A stretch of DNA of 64,000 nucleotides from Cryptomeria japonica. Taxonomy: Eukaryota; Streptophyta; Pinopsida; Cupressales; Cupressaceae. Shown here one piece after another: positions 44,531 through 57,264 of the stretch (within the stretch, counting starts at the first letter, position 1; each line of letters opens with the position of its first letter). A program made the translations under genes and the position numbers. The notes below the pieces were generated by a model. The model worked only from the letters and a program-made list of their open reading frames with translations, was not told where the DNA came from and made no database searches. The stretch spans positions 171,948,361 to 172,012,360 of the forward strand of contig NC_081406.1 in NCBI RefSeq assembly GCF_030272615.1, given 5' to 3'.

Positions 44531-45523
44531 ATATACCCCTAGTAGAAAAGAAAAACAAAAAATTCAAATGTAAAACATCGTAAACTCCAGCAGCTAAAAG
44601 GAAATAACTGAAAAACAGAAATAAAAAAACATGTAAAACCTGACTGTAGAATAAAAGAAAAGAAAAGAAAAAACTGAAAAACTGTTACATACCTTTAAAA
44701 TCCTGTCAATAAATTTGTTTACAAAGTCCATAGTCACTCAGAATCTCATAATATCATTTGCAAATAAACACAACCTGCCCAATTTGTCATTATGTTGAAA
44801 ATTTGAAATCCTGAAGGAGGTGGTGTGAAAAAATGAAGCATTTTTACTTTTTAGTGTTTTATGTGCAGATTGTCATATTTTTGCCACTGACTTGCTAAGT
44901 TTGGCAAGTTGCTGGGTAAGGCACTTGCCGAAAACTTGCCAGTGAATTGCAGGGCTTCTGTAAGCAAGTATTTGTGAATCTGCATGTTAGTCAAAGAATT
45001 TTATTGCTACGGTTCTAACGACTTTCATGTTTAACGGTTGTGAAATCAGAAGAGTGAAGGGTTTTGATGCATTTCATCTATAGGCTATTTGTCTTGTGCA
45101 ATGAAGTTTTCCAAAAATGTCATTACATGGGTTCTAGAACCAAAATGGATGTAAGATGTATACACAGTTTTCGTTGTTTTCCTTGCATGATATCTGTGCT
45201 GGAATGAATTTTACTAGAAATAGGGATTAATTTTATTCATTGCTTCTGAAATTCAGTCTTGCAGATTTGTTTAAGTGCATGGTTTTTTTCTAGCAAGTAC
45301 AATTTTATTTTAGGGGTTTGTATATTGGGTTTCATCACTTTCATCTAATCTTTTGGGTTTGTGACATTAATTATGGACTGCATGCCATGCATATCTTGGG
45401 AGAATTGTTTTGAGAAGATTCCGAGCTTCCAAAGTTTCAACACTTGCACTGAGCAAAGCCACATTCTTTCCTCCATCCAGTGTATTCTTTGGTGAATAAA
45501 AGAGGCAATTGTTGCAATTATTT
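44531..45523. other. Non-coding 5' flank of the hAT remnant
   Basis: AT-rich, with A-rich and AAAAG-rich runs at 44550-44690 and TTGCCAGT/TTGCCGAAAACTTGCC words at ~44890-44950. No frame or structured repeat supported. Confidence 0.4.
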
Positions 45524-46516
45524 TCTAATGACTTGAGCCAATTTTGTTTGCCAATTTTTTCACTTTTTCCCAGTGTTCAGAGGATAGGCATTTTGTCAAA
45601 CAGTTCACATGCATTCTATTTGAAGAGTTCCAGACTGAAATATTTTATGAAAGTTTTCTGATGGTTTTTGAGTCACATTGCTTTATATAAACATTCATAA
45701 AACTCGATTTGGCATTCATGTATTTGAGGTACAATACACCAAACAGTTTGTACCATTGCAATATGAATTTGATACATAAAACTTAGAGCATATGTCGTTG
45801 TACAGGTTAGTAAATTCCTGAAAGTGATTATACAATGCTCTAACCTTGTAATCGCCTCAAGTGAATGACTGAAAATCTGCCTGCAAATGCACTTCTACAG
45901 GCAGTGTCGGTCCTTAGACAGTCTATCAGCCCCACATCCCACCTTGACTTTTCTGTAATTCCCTTCCAATCCCTCATGTCTGCTGATAAACCCGCGGGTA
46001 GCATTTATTATAGAAGTCACCACAAACTGCCCCACTTTATCACGCTTAGCATTTTGTATTGAGCGCCCAACAATAATAGATATTAATGCCCAACAATGTC
46101 CAAATATTGAAAACCAAGAATGTAGGTAATCATAATGCTTGGCACCATTGAAACTCACGACCAGCCATACTTGGGCATTTGAAATATGTTATCAAACTAT
46201 CAATAATGGTGTCCCATTTCATGCTATGTTAATTTCCAAACATGGCATCTGAAAACAAGCAATCGGATGAATCTTTCAATGCCTATGGGAAACCTATATG
46301 ATTCTACCTACAATTTGGCTGGGGTAAATGTCTCACCATCGAAACTGATCCAATAGATGCACTTGTGAATCTTGTGCGAATCCATTGAGATGGGCTGAAA
46401 TGGGTTTTTGTGAATCAAAGGGTTTTCGTGCTAGGGTTTGTTGAATTGAAAGCAGAAGCTCTTAAAGCTCTCCAAGAAATAATAAGGCAAGAATGAATCA
46501 CTTTTTGGCTTTCAAC

Positions 46517-47555
46517 CATAGTTACAAGACTCGCCGAGTCCTGAGGCGGGTCACCCTTGCCGAGGCCAGGCACCTCTGGACTCGGACTCAGCTGAGTCTG
46601 GTTGGGTCTTGGCAGACTCGCTGAGTTCCGAGGCCTGGACTCTGCCACCTAGGCAACAATAAAAAAGCCAAAAAAATTGAAAGAATCTTTGTTTTAAGTG
46701 GAATAAACGGTGAATATGTCCAAGGATGATGTGGATGTTAGGAATTGCATGTAGAAAATATCAATTAAATGCAGATAAAGATTAAATAGAGGAATGAAAT
46801 AAAAGTCGTTTGAGCTTTCGGGGGCACTTCCCCTCGACCCCACCTTGTTCCGCGACAAGGAGTGCGCTAGGGGTGCTGCCCCTGGACCCCGTCTTGGGGG
46901 CGTTGCCCCCAAACCCCCATTGAATAATTTGGGGGGAAATTGCGTCGATAGAAGTGGGGAAAATTTAACCTCCGAGTCTAATTAGGCTCCATATAACAAC
47001 AGTGGATGAGGAAGTTGATGTCATTGAGGCTAAGGCTGAGGCTGAGCTTGAGACACAGGCAGATATCATGGTTGCAGAATGTTCCGGGACCTATCTTAGG
47101 CGCACACATAGGACGGTTGCGGGGTCGAGTGATCAATGATCATTAATATTGGCTCCTCTGAGCCTTAGATTTCTAGGCTCTAGCTTTTATGTTGAACTTG
47201 ATATATGTTTTGAACTTTTGATGACATGGATTTCATATTCTATGAATTTTGTAGACATTTGACACTATCTATATTTCTAATGTGTTATTTAATTTAGCTT
47301 ATTTCCTTCAGCGCAAGCCTAAAATTTGCATTTATACTTATGTGATCAATGTAAACTTGTGTATGTGCTTCTATTTGATGAGATTATTGTGTAACAAATG
47401 TTTATTTATTAAAAACTGCATGAAAGAAGTTTAAAATCGTTAAAAATCTTTGAATTTCTTGGGTTTTTCAATTTGCCGAGTCTCGATCGAGTCTGGGCGC
47501 CGAGTCCGAGTCCCAGTCAAAAATCAGCTTGCTGAGTCCGAGTCTTGTAACTTTT
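46517..47555. mobile_element. hAT-like non-autonomous DNA element with GAGTC ends, inside the G2 3' LTR
   Basis: Interrupts the alignment of the two G2 LTRs. Ends are inverted: AGTTACAAGACTCG on the left (46520-46533) and CGAGTCTTGTAACT on the right (47539-47552). An 8-bp duplication ctttcaac flanks it (46509-46516 and 47556-47563), as expected for hAT. Both ends are crowded with GAGTC/GACTC words (46530-46640 and 47475-47545). The inside holds a GC-rich hairpin patch (46815-46920) and a stretch ~47000-47130 reading DEEVDVIEAKAEAELETQA, perhaps a transposase tail. Confidence 0.75.
46815..46920. repeat. GC-rich hairpin patch in the GAGTC element
   Basis: TTGGGGGC-GTT-GCCCCCAA (46894-46912) is a perfect 8-bp stem. 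Just before it are AGGGGTGCTGCCCCT and CCTGGACCCCGTCTTGG, a series of G-run/C-run pairs. It stands out sharply from the AT-rich surroundings. Confidence 0.7.
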
Positions 47556-48028
47556 CTTTCAACACCTTATATATCCATCTTTGAGAGAATTATTAGATTT
47601 GATTTATTTTTATATCATTTTTCTGCCCATAAAGTGACCCACTATAATTTTTCCATTGGCATAAAATAAAGTCACTTTATTAAAATAACAAAGGTTCGAC
47701 ATTTAAGCAATTAAATAGAAATATTTTTAAGAAGCTTAGGACTATTTAAAATTTAATTAATTAATTATTCCCTTAAAATACCCGACTTAGCCTACTGGAA
47801 TAAAAGAGGCTAACAATCTTTGATAAATGGCTCATTCATAAAATGAGGACATTATAGTCCTCCCTTCCCAAAGATTGCTTGTTCCAAGCAATTTGAACTT
47901 GAATGCCAATACCAAGATCCCAAATGAATTTGAAGAATGCTCCACTATCCTTGCTGCACCATTATGATATAACTAGCTAAACTGGACAACTTTCTCAATC
48001 TCTATTACACTGTGAAGCAATCCACCCA

Positions 48029-48397
48029 TCATAAAAATGCTTGGACCCCAAAGCCAAATTGGGAGTCTACCATACCCAATATTTGATGACTTCTATTGTG
48101 CACTCTGATTACACATGGAGAACTAGTGTGCCAAGTCTCACTTTCCTTATCCCATACCACAGCATAATATCCATCTTGTAGAAACAAACTGGGAGACCTG
48201 CAAGATTCAAATTTTTCTTCCGTTGAAGGGAGCACCTCATATGAGAGTGTTCTATGTAATCTCTTATCTATTCTACTCTTATGTGTCATCAGAAACATGG
48301 TCAAATCATTTGTTTGTGGGCTGAAAGAAATATGATGAGCATACCTCACAATGCAATCAATGTGAAATTCACTGGCTTGCTCCAATGGAAATTCCAA
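48029..48397 (-). CDS. G2 interior open frame, 122 residues, unknown
   Basis: Open frame starting MEFPLEQASEFHIDCIVRY and including VVWDKESETWHTSSPCVIRV. It resembles no family I know. It lies in the element's 3' half, before the purine tract. Cysteines and tryptophans are present, but no motif. It may be the remnant of a larger frame; coding status is uncertain. Confidence 0.3.
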   Translation of the reverse strand: MEFPLEQASEFHIDCIVRYAHHISFSPQTNDLTMFLMTHKSRIDKRLHRTLSYEVLPSTEEKFESCRSPSLFLQDGYYAVVWDKESETWHTSSPCVIRVHNRSHQILGMVDSQFGFGVQAFL

Positions 48398-48574
48398 ACA
48401 ATCAATTGGATTCTATATCTCATCATTCTCATCCCATGAATCAGGAGGTGTCTCTCAAATCAGATCATGAAGAGATACTTTTCACCAAAAATGGAAGATG
48501 TTTCACCTTTCAAATTCTGTTTATCAAGCCCAATGGAATTGCACTCATGATGCTCTTCCCAAGTGCTCATCTTG

Positions 48575-48925
48575 TCAAATCTTTGTGATGGTAGAGCTGT
48601 TGTAGCCATTAAGTAATTCTTCACCACTCCCAAGCTCATTAATTCCTTCAATCGTCCGTATGATCTCCATAGGCCCTATATCACATTCTTGTTCCTTCGA
48701 TGTGGCTGCAACAGGTGACTGATTTTCTGCTTTGTGGAGAGAAAAGTGAGCTAAACTTAACTCAAGGTTAAGTTCATCAACTTCTTTCTCCTTTTTTTGT
48801 GAATGCTTTATAAGTCTTCTCTGCAAACTTGATGGCATGGTCTCTATCAGAAAGTAAATGTAGATAATCTGAATTTTTTTCTTTAGCATGTTTGATAGTC
48901 TGCAGATTTGATACAGTGGCTCCAA
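48575..48925 (-). CDS. G2 interior open frame, 116 residues, coiled-coil-like
   Basis: Contains QRRLIKHSQKKEKEVDELNL, a charged helical stretch, and an acidic tail (IEGINELGSGEELLNG). Its position between the PBS and the other interior frame would suit a gag-like product, but no gag motif is visible. Upstream, the minus strand at ~49840-49740 reads TELLQVFKEYQKNLTTLLG, another helical fragment. Confidence 0.25.
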   Translation of the reverse strand: MEPLYQICRLSNMLKKKIQIIYIYFLIETMPSSLQRRLIKHSQKKEKEVDELNLELSLAHFSLHKAENQSPVAATSKEQECDIGPMEIIRTIEGINELGSGEELLNGYNSSTITKI

Positions 48926-51314
48926 TCATTAAACCCTTTTGTCTCTCTTCAAGTTGAGGTGTCCAAAGGAGTTATTTAATGAACTTGTGTGTGCTATCAA
49001 AATGAGTTAAGGTTTGAACAATATTTTGCTCAGTCACCAGCAATTGACTCCTCAAAATTTGCAATGCACTAGGTCCTTGATCATAATCAGCATCACACAC
49101 CAAAATTCCTTATTTGCCTTCCTTAGCATAATTTTCAAAACCAGCTACCTCACTGTCATTGCCTTTGCCAAATTCTTGCATTGAGGTTAGGACAACTCTA
49201 TGCTCAGTCAACGTGTCATCAAAAACATCTATACCGTCGTAGGACTTTATCGTTAGTTACTGATTTAGCAAACTCCAAATCAGCATATCCTTCAATTTCA
49301 GCACTATCATGAAGACCAAAGTACTCTTCTTCGTTTGCAGATGCACATGAAGAATTACCTATATCCTCATTTTTAGAAGCAACATGAACTTCAGGATCAG
49401 ATTCCTCTTTCTATGTTTCCTTGCAAACTTCTTGAAGAGATGGCATGAAAGCACTGAATTTTCAGCAAGCTCAACACTACCATGCATTGTGAGGTAATGC
49501 AATGTCTAGAAGGGCAGTTTGACAATCTTCTTGTTTCTCTTTTTCAATCTCTCCTTCTGTGACTTTTGATTCTTCCGTTGACAACTTCACTTCTTTATCC
49601 TTTCATAGGTGGTTAGGCTCCCAAGTTCCTATGAGAAGCAATTTTTTTTTTCTTTTGAGTTCATTCCTGATGCTTTCATTTTCCCTTGCAATAGAAGAAT
49701 TTTTTTTTTTCATCACTTATTTCTTTCCATCTGATAGGTGAGGTTCCAACATCTCAGGATGCCCTAGTAATGTGGTAAGATTCTTTTGATATTCTTTAAA
49801 GACTTGCAACAATTCTGTCATGAGTACCTAGTTTGTCTTCATCTTCGCACTGAAACTAACCAACAATCTGTTGCAATTGTTATGGATAAGTGCTGGCCGC
49901 TTACTGGAAACGATCTGAAAATGATCCTTTCATTGTTAACCCCTCAAGCTGGTAGGATGCAGGACTCTAATACCACTGTAGTGACCTGAGCCAATTTTGT
50001 TTGCCAATTTTTTCACTTTTTCCCAATGTTTAGAGGATAGGCATTTTGTCAAATAGTTCAAATGCATTCTATTTGAAGGGTCCAGACTGAAATATTTTAT
50101 GAAAGTTTTCTGATGGTTTTTGAGTCACATTGCCTTACATAAACATTCATAAAACCCAATTTAGCATTCATGATTTGAGGAACAATACAACAAACAGTTT
50201 GTACCATTGCAATATGAATTAAATACATAAAACTTATAGCATATACTGTTGTACAGGTTAGCAAATTTCTGAAAGTGATTTTGCAATGCTCTAACCATGT
50301 ACTTGTCTCAATTGAATGACTGAAAATCTGTCTGCAAATGCACTTCTACAGGCAGCGCTGGTCTTTGGACAGTCTATCAACCCCACATCCCACCTTGACT
50401 TCGCTGTAATTCTCTTCCAATCCCCATGTCTGCTCATAAACCAGCGTGTAGCATTTTTTATAGAAGTAGCTGCAAATTGCTTCAGTTTATCACGCTTACA
50501 TTTTGTATTTTGCGTCTAACAATAGCAGATTTTAACACCCAACAATGTCCAAATGTTGAAAACCAAAAATGTAGGTAATCATCATGCCTGGCACCATCAA
50601 AACTCATGCCCAACCATAATTGGCATTTGAAATATATTATCAAGCCCTCAATAATGGTGTCTCATATCATGCTATGTGAATTCCCAAACATGGCATCTAG
50701 AAACAAATATTCAGATGAATCTTTCACCAATAATTGGAGAAATAATAAATTTTCGTTTGTGTGCAAAAATCCGAAAATTTATCCAAGCTTTAATTGCTCA
50801 ACACTTGCATGAAACTTGTATGATTCTACCTGCAATTTGGCTAGAGTAGATGTCTCACCATCGAAACCAGTCCAATAGATGGACTTGTGAATCCTGTGTG
50901 AATCCACCAAGGTTGGCTGAAATGTGTTTTTGTCCAATCAACCAAAAAGCCCAAGGGTTTGCTGAATTGAAAGCAGAAGCTCTCAAAGCTCTCCAAGAAA
51001 AATAACAAGTCAAGAATGAATTTCTTTTTGGCTTTCAACCTCTTTTATATCCATCTTTGAGGGAATTATTTGTTTTTATTTCATTTTTCTGCTTATAAAG
51101 TGACCCACTTTATAATTTTTCCAATGGCTTAAAATAAAGTTACTTTATTAAAATAACCGAGGTTCAATATTTAACTAATTAACTATAAATAATCTCGAAA
51201 AACTTACGACTATTTAAAATTTAATTAATACTTAAATACCTGACTCAGCCTACAGGAATAAAAAATGCTTACAGTATCCAACAAATGACTCATTCAGAAA
51301 ATGGGGATATTACA

Positions 51315-53600
51315 TATTTTCTTTGCTTGTTTGGGTTTGTTGAGCAACTCTTGGTTTCTTCATTTTGCTTGTGGATTACTATTTCCTGTTTTGAGGGTTA
51401 TCCAGAATTTCGTTTTTCTTACCTTTTGGCAGACAAAGAAAAACCAACCCCCATTCGTTTCCTTCTACCCTTCTGCCATTGTCCCTCATCCTTAAGTACA
51501 CACCTCTTCCCCCATCCCCCTCCCCATTGCTGATTTTAAAAAAAAAGTTCCATCCTTTGAGGGTGCCATCCCTCTAATTTGTGGAGGGAAACCTTCAAGT
51601 TTCTTGCAAGTTAGCCTTGTTTTCTGTCACCTATTTATTTATTGAGAAGTCAAATCTCTGTTAGTGTTTTGAGTTGATGAATTTGTGCTTATAACAGTCG
51701 ATCAGTTTTTTAGTGGCCTCAAGGACAGATTTGTAGACAGATCCGTTATCATGTTGATTCATGGTGGTCAGTTTTTCATTTAAGTGTTTTTAAAAGCTAA
51801 TATATTTGGAAGAGCCACCAGGTGCAAGTATGGGAGCTTGAAATAAATCTGTATCTGAAAAATAGAGGAATTACTACTGTGAACTCTTGATTTGCCTTTA
51901 AGAACAATTGCAAGAGTAATTATCTGCCAAATCTTCCAAAAGATAATTTAGGATTTTAGAGAATGTCTTTCATTTCCAGATTAATTAAAGCCAAAGGGAC
52001 ATTCCTTTGAGATCATCCTTTAAGGTTTGTAAATGAACTCAAAATAGCATACCGTCCTTTAGATTTAAAAGATAAAAGCTCATAGAGTAATTGAATTTGA
52101 TTGAAAATTGAATTATAAAACATATAAGCTATCTTTTTTTTTTTTCAACTATGCTTGGTAAACTTTTTAATGTGACTGGTGATGCTGGCACAACGCCATA
52201 TGAAACCCTTTTGACCTGGAGCTATGAACTGGTGAGGCCATAGAAGATATGGAAACTGAAGGGAATGGCCATTTATAAAAAAAATAGTATTATAGATATA
52301 GTTGTCATTTTCCAAACACTATAAATAGTCAACAAAGAAAGCAAATCATTCTCTGGAGTAATGAGTATATCTGGAGCTAAACATGTACATGCAACGATTG
52401 ATGCAATGCCTAAGAAGGTCTATGGCAGTACAGATCATCCTAGAATAGCCCAGAGACTGTGTAGGTTTGGACTACAAAGAATCATCATCTTTCTTGTATT
52501 TCCAGAATTTGGAAGTGTTATTGAAGCTTCTTAACACAAAAATTGCTTAAGGAAAAAAGGCAAGTTTCATTTACTAGGTAAGAAGCTTCAGAGCATGATA
52601 TCAGGCTATGCTGTTGAAAGGCATGACTTCTGAGAAGTTTATATATGCGAAACACTCACGAAACACATTCTAAATAAGTAGTTCATGTTGTGTTTATTGT
52701 ATCTAACACGCAATCTACATGATTTCTGGTTTTCTTCTTTTGCAAGCTATGGACGTGGCATTCATTGAATACTTGTTTTATGATCTTTTTGGGCTTGTGT
52801 ATGCCATAATATGCTGTGCAGCCTATTAATTTAAAAGGACATTTTCAAAGTAGGATTATGATCTTGATTACTTTTCTTAAACTTCAAGTTATAGTCCAGT
52901 TCTCACAGACATTATCTTCTTATTGCAGTGGGTCCAAAAGATACAACTGCAAAGGATGTTCTCGAAAGGACATATGATGCAGAGGGTGGAAGAGGTCTTC
53001 CAGAGCTCTAAATAGTAACTTAGCCTCTGCACATTTTGACATAGATCCAATGGGTTGTATGCGTTGATAATTATCAAATGTCCTTATGATTGTTTGCTTT
53101 GGAATAATCGTTGGAAGCTACACATGTGAAAGCTTTCCTTGTATATTTTTTGATTTGGCTCATTATTCCTTAACATTTCTATATGCTTCACAATCTGAAT
53201 CAACAATACAATAACATCAAGTTAAAGAAAGTACTCCTTTAAAGGAAATGGAATGTGAATGCATTCTTCTTTCTTTTTTACTTTGTAAGCACTGTTGAAA
53301 TCTAATATTTGCAAGTTAATCCCAGTGTTACTAATTTAAGAAATTCTTACTGGCATTTTGATAACTTTTATTGATAATTTTTTTTATCGTCTAACTTATA
53401 TTGGAGTAATGTACTTGGATATATTTTCTTCATTCAAATTGTCCATTTCAAAATTAATAAGCATTTCTTTTCTGGTGATATACAATAGGAGAATTTCAAT
53501 CTTGGAAGTGATTAACATACCTATAGTAACATCGTAAGTTTAGCTTGCTTATAATATTGTCCCATCTAAAGTAAAAGTAGCTTACATTGGAGGTGATGTA
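51315..53600. other. Unassigned non-coding DNA right of G2
   Basis: AT-rich sequence with T-tracts and no long frame. The only coding-like spot is a possible terminal exon at ~52927-53011, listed separately. It may be intronic or intergenic. Confidence 0.4.
52927..53011 (+). other. Candidate terminal exon (~27 residues)
   Basis: A pyrimidine-rich tract and TCTTATTGCAG precede a short open stretch GPKDTTAKDVLERTYDAEGG followed by RGLPEL and a stop. The sequence is compositionally protein-like, with a good acceptor. No upstream exon was found and no family recognised, so it could be chance. Confidence 0.25.
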
Positions 53601-54906
53601 GGAGCTTCTTTCGTGTAGACTTAGCTCATGCATGCCTTTTATTGTGATAGTTTTTTGCACATATGCTTAACTTGTGTATGTGTTGTGTTGTGATAGTTTG
53701 TTCACATGCAAGTTACATGTTCCATTTTGTCTAGGAGATTTTGAGTGTCCTGTATGCCCTATCTTTAGTAGTGCAACTTTGTGAGAGTCTTGCATAGACC
53801 TTGCTAGTCTGGCACATTTCTGTTGAAGCACACTTTAGCCTTCACGCAAATCTTTCTTATGCAAAACTCGGCAACTGTCTCTTTGTGTGCCAACATTCTT
53901 AATGTAGCCCACACAACTCGTGCACGCTCGTTCTCACCCTGTGAAGTGTAATAGATACAAGGGCTTAGGAAAAGTTAGATGTCAGAACACTATTAGTTGG
54001 TCATTCATCAAACACTTTTGTCACATGGCAACAATTGTATGTTTTGATGACTCGTCAAAATTGGAAGATCAAAAGAATGTGTGGGTCTGGAAATGAAATG
54101 CAATGGAAATATTGACAAAACGAAGTGGATGAAAAATTAGACACGAAAAATTCATTCAATGAAACTTGTATTCCGTTCCCTTCAAAATGTGATACAAAGT
54201 ACTCTTCTAGTATATCTATAAAATATAAAATATAGAATTTACTCTAAATTTTGACTACACCTGAGATTATGTATAATAGTATGCCATTCTCCCCTTAGTC
54301 CACAGGGTAGTTGTAAAACCAATGTTTGTATTGGACATCGGACAACCTTAGTGCCTCATTTTCTTGATATGAAGCTCCAATCGGTGGAAAAGGTTTTGCC
54401 TAGTTAGTTCTTTTGTGTAGTTTGACTTGATAAAGATTTGAGTTTTTTTCCTCAAGTCAAGTCAGCCATCTATGATACTATATCCCATTTTTATAGAATA
54501 CCAATACCCTTTTGTTGTGAAATTTGTAAATTCACCACCATTTTCTGTTCTGAGTGATAAATAAATTGGCAAAAGAACACTATTCAGTTTTTGTCAATCA
54601 CTTCTATTTTCAAATAGAATGAAAATTGGAGATCCTAATTTGATTGAGCACATGAAAAACCCAAAAGTATGTTGAAGCATGCATTAAATGACCTTACTTT
54701 TTGTCAAATTAAAATTGTGAATAATTTATCATCCACAATGCTCTCAAATGAATCACATGTTGAGACAGAATTGCTTGTGGTAGAAAAAACTCCATAAAAA
54801 ATGAAGACAATGATTATGCTCCATGCATATCATAAAAACAAGAAGTGCAATCTCAGCTGTGTGCATGTTGAATTGAACATCACTAACGGAGATGCTATAT
54901 TGATAA

Positions 54907-55090
54907 GTCACAACATGCTATAATTTGTAATATGTTGTAATGACAAATTTTCAGTGGATAATGTGAGAAATCTCTTAGTACCATGCATGAAGAACTCAAA
55001 ATTTAAAAGTCACAACATGCTATAATTTGTAATATGTTGTAATGACAAATTTTCAGTGGACTACCATGCATGAAGAACTCAAAATTTAAA
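54907..55090 (+). repeat. 100-bp tandem duplication
   Basis: GTCACAACATGCTATAATTT and the following ~35 bp occur at 54907-54958 and 55007-55058, and CCATGCATGAAGAACTCAAA at ~54981 and ~55063. Near-identity points to a recent slippage or unequal exchange. Confidence 0.85.
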
Positions 55091-55619
55091 ACTTGACATT
55101 CCACCTTTAAGATGAGAGTGGAGAGTTGTTGCAAAGACCCATATGGAAAGAGGACGATATATACATGTTTTTAGAGTTTGTAAGCCAAAATTTTAGGTTT
55201 TCAACTACAACTCAAGGGCAAAAGTATAATCATCAATAAACATAATCCATAGCCTTATATAATTTGTGTTGAGTTGCATACTTGGTGGTCTCAAGATGTT
55301 CATGATCAATAACCCAATTGGGATAAGTAATCAAGGGAATTGAGTGCATAATCATCCTCCTCAGGAATTGAGTGGAAACGTACAATTTTGTTAGTAGATT
55401 GTCATTCAATATTATAAATATCAATATCACCAATGTCAAGGTCATCATTGATTAAATCAGTAAGAACATTTATATTGTAAGTAGACAAGTTCATCAAGCT
55501 CTTATACCAATGCTCAATATGATTTGTAATGTTAAGTTTATTATTACTTGGATTAACAACGCTTGCATCAAGAGTAGAGAAGTGATCATTTGAATTGGTG
55601 GATTGGACTCTCCTATAGG

Positions 55620-55914
55620 ATTTTGACAATAGTCAAGTGTTAGTTTGCCATTTGGAATGATCTATACATTCAAATTGCATATGCCTCATTGCTTTTGTAG
55701 GCCAATCTTTGGCATAACATTGTTTTGTTGAATGTGTTAGTTGACCTCATGATAGACAATGATAGATTTTGACAATAGGCTAGCTTTAGTTTGCCATTTG
55801 GAATGATTTGTCTATTCAAAATGCATATGCCTCATAGCTTTTGTAGGCCAATCTTTGACATAACATTGTTATGTCGAATGTGTGTGTTACTTGCATGATA
55901 GACAATGATGGATA
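55620..55914 (+). repeat. ~148-bp tandem duplication
   Basis: TTTTGACAATAG...AGTTTGCCATTTGGAATGAT...GACAATGAT(A/G)GAT occurs at 55620-55767 and 55768-55914 with moderate divergence. Confidence 0.85.
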
Positions 55915-57264
55915 TCAAAATAATTGGGAATATGGCCTCGATGTCCACCTAACATGTTTGGACTTGATGTTTTTAGTGCAAGTTGATTTTGATTGACTTG
56001 ACAACTTATGAATTTCACATGGATGACTAGTATGTGAAGACTTGATTGTTGTTAAAAGTACCCTAGACAAATTTGAATTGTTTGAAAAAGGAAGGGACAT
56101 CATTGTTGATAACACCCTTATTTCCTAAGGTGTTGGGTGTTTGATCTTGTAAATTGATCTTGCAACCTATTGTTTTTTTTTTTGCATTATCTTGCATTAA
56201 TTATTAGTTTGCATAAATAGAGGTTTTTATTGATGCCACCTTAGATATTATTTCTACTTCTTAGTTATTGTCATTAATTTGGAAGGATTACATGCCATTG
56301 GTTTGTAATGTGAATATGATTACAAACATTACACACGTTCAAGTTAGGTTCCATTGATAATTCTCAAAGATAATACAATTCATAGCACGCTACGAATTTT
56401 GTTGTCAAATGGAGATGAAGTGGTTCCTACTAGATTGATATACTAAACCTTTCAATATGCTCATCCTTTCAATATATCTAATGGCATGTGGAAGAAGCTT
56501 GTCCATTTGATTTATTTGGTAGTATGTGAAAGGGATGTTAAAGAATCTGATTTTTTCTTGACAATTTATAAGGACTAAACCACATATGCCATTATTAGAA
56601 GTTGATGAATAGTTCAATTGCAACTGCTCATTCCCATAAATATGAATTAAAGACATTATAATACAAATTTGTTTTAGGTTTGTGTTGCCCCCATATTTGG
56701 TCTCAATGTTGAATGAAGATCCAATAGGTGCTTTTGCGTAAACAGTGAACACACAATCCAAGGTCCTTACCAGTCAAAATATGAAAAATGAAAGAATTTT
56801 GAAAATTACCACAAATTGAGGGAAATCAGTTGACAGTCAGGATCTAAGCGTCATTTTGTATCATACGACCAACTTTCACTTGAACCTAGTTCATACTTTG
56901 TCATATTTTAAACTTTCAATTTTTGGTGTCTATTGCTCCCAAATGATTAAACTATCTCATTTAAGGCTTTGTCATGAGGTGTAGATAATTGTGTGGACCT
57001 TTTTCCCTTTCATTGACGCGTGTTTCGAATTTCAAGACCTAACTCCCTACTGTTTGAAAGTTATGCCATTTTTCTCCAGCCAAAGCTATATATTTAAAAT
57101 ATTTAAATTATTTCTTAAATAATAATTTAATATTTTAAATTATTTTAATATGTCTGGTCATTTGTGATGAAAAAAAGCTGTTCAAAAACATCGGTTGCAT
57201 TTTTCCTTGATTCCTCTTTGTGATCAATGGTTTCTAAGGGCTAAAGGATAGTTCGTTGAAGCAG

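Larger units (their letters stand above)
45524..51314 (-). mobile_element. Non-autonomous gypsy-type LTR element G2 (TSD tattt)
   Basis: Two diverged direct LTRs, 49977-51314 (1,338 bp, 5' LTR on the minus strand, TGTAATATCCCC...GGTCACTACA) and 45524-47856 (3' LTR with a nested insertion). Perfect duplications tattt lie at 45519-45523 and 51315-51319. Next to the 5' LTR is the PBS TGGTATTAGAGT (49975-49964). Next to the 3' LTR is a purine tract TTTGGGAAGGGAGGAC (47872-47857). The 2.1 kb interior lacks recognisable reverse transcriptase or integrase, so it must have depended on another element. Confidence 0.85.
53601..57255. other. Degenerate repeat DNA with local duplications
   Basis: No frame could be assigned. 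54090-54290 is a diverged relative of the LTR sequence at 61500-61720 (shared TGTGATACAAAGTA and GGATTATGTATAA-like words), so old LTR material is present. Short frames on the minus strand (55233-55629 and 56405-56761) have no recognisable family. Confidence 0.4.

Noticed and set aside
54300-54960. Copia-like polyprotein on either strand
   Set aside because: A few phrases (for example IEHMKNP) are suggestive, but no ordered motif set could be found.
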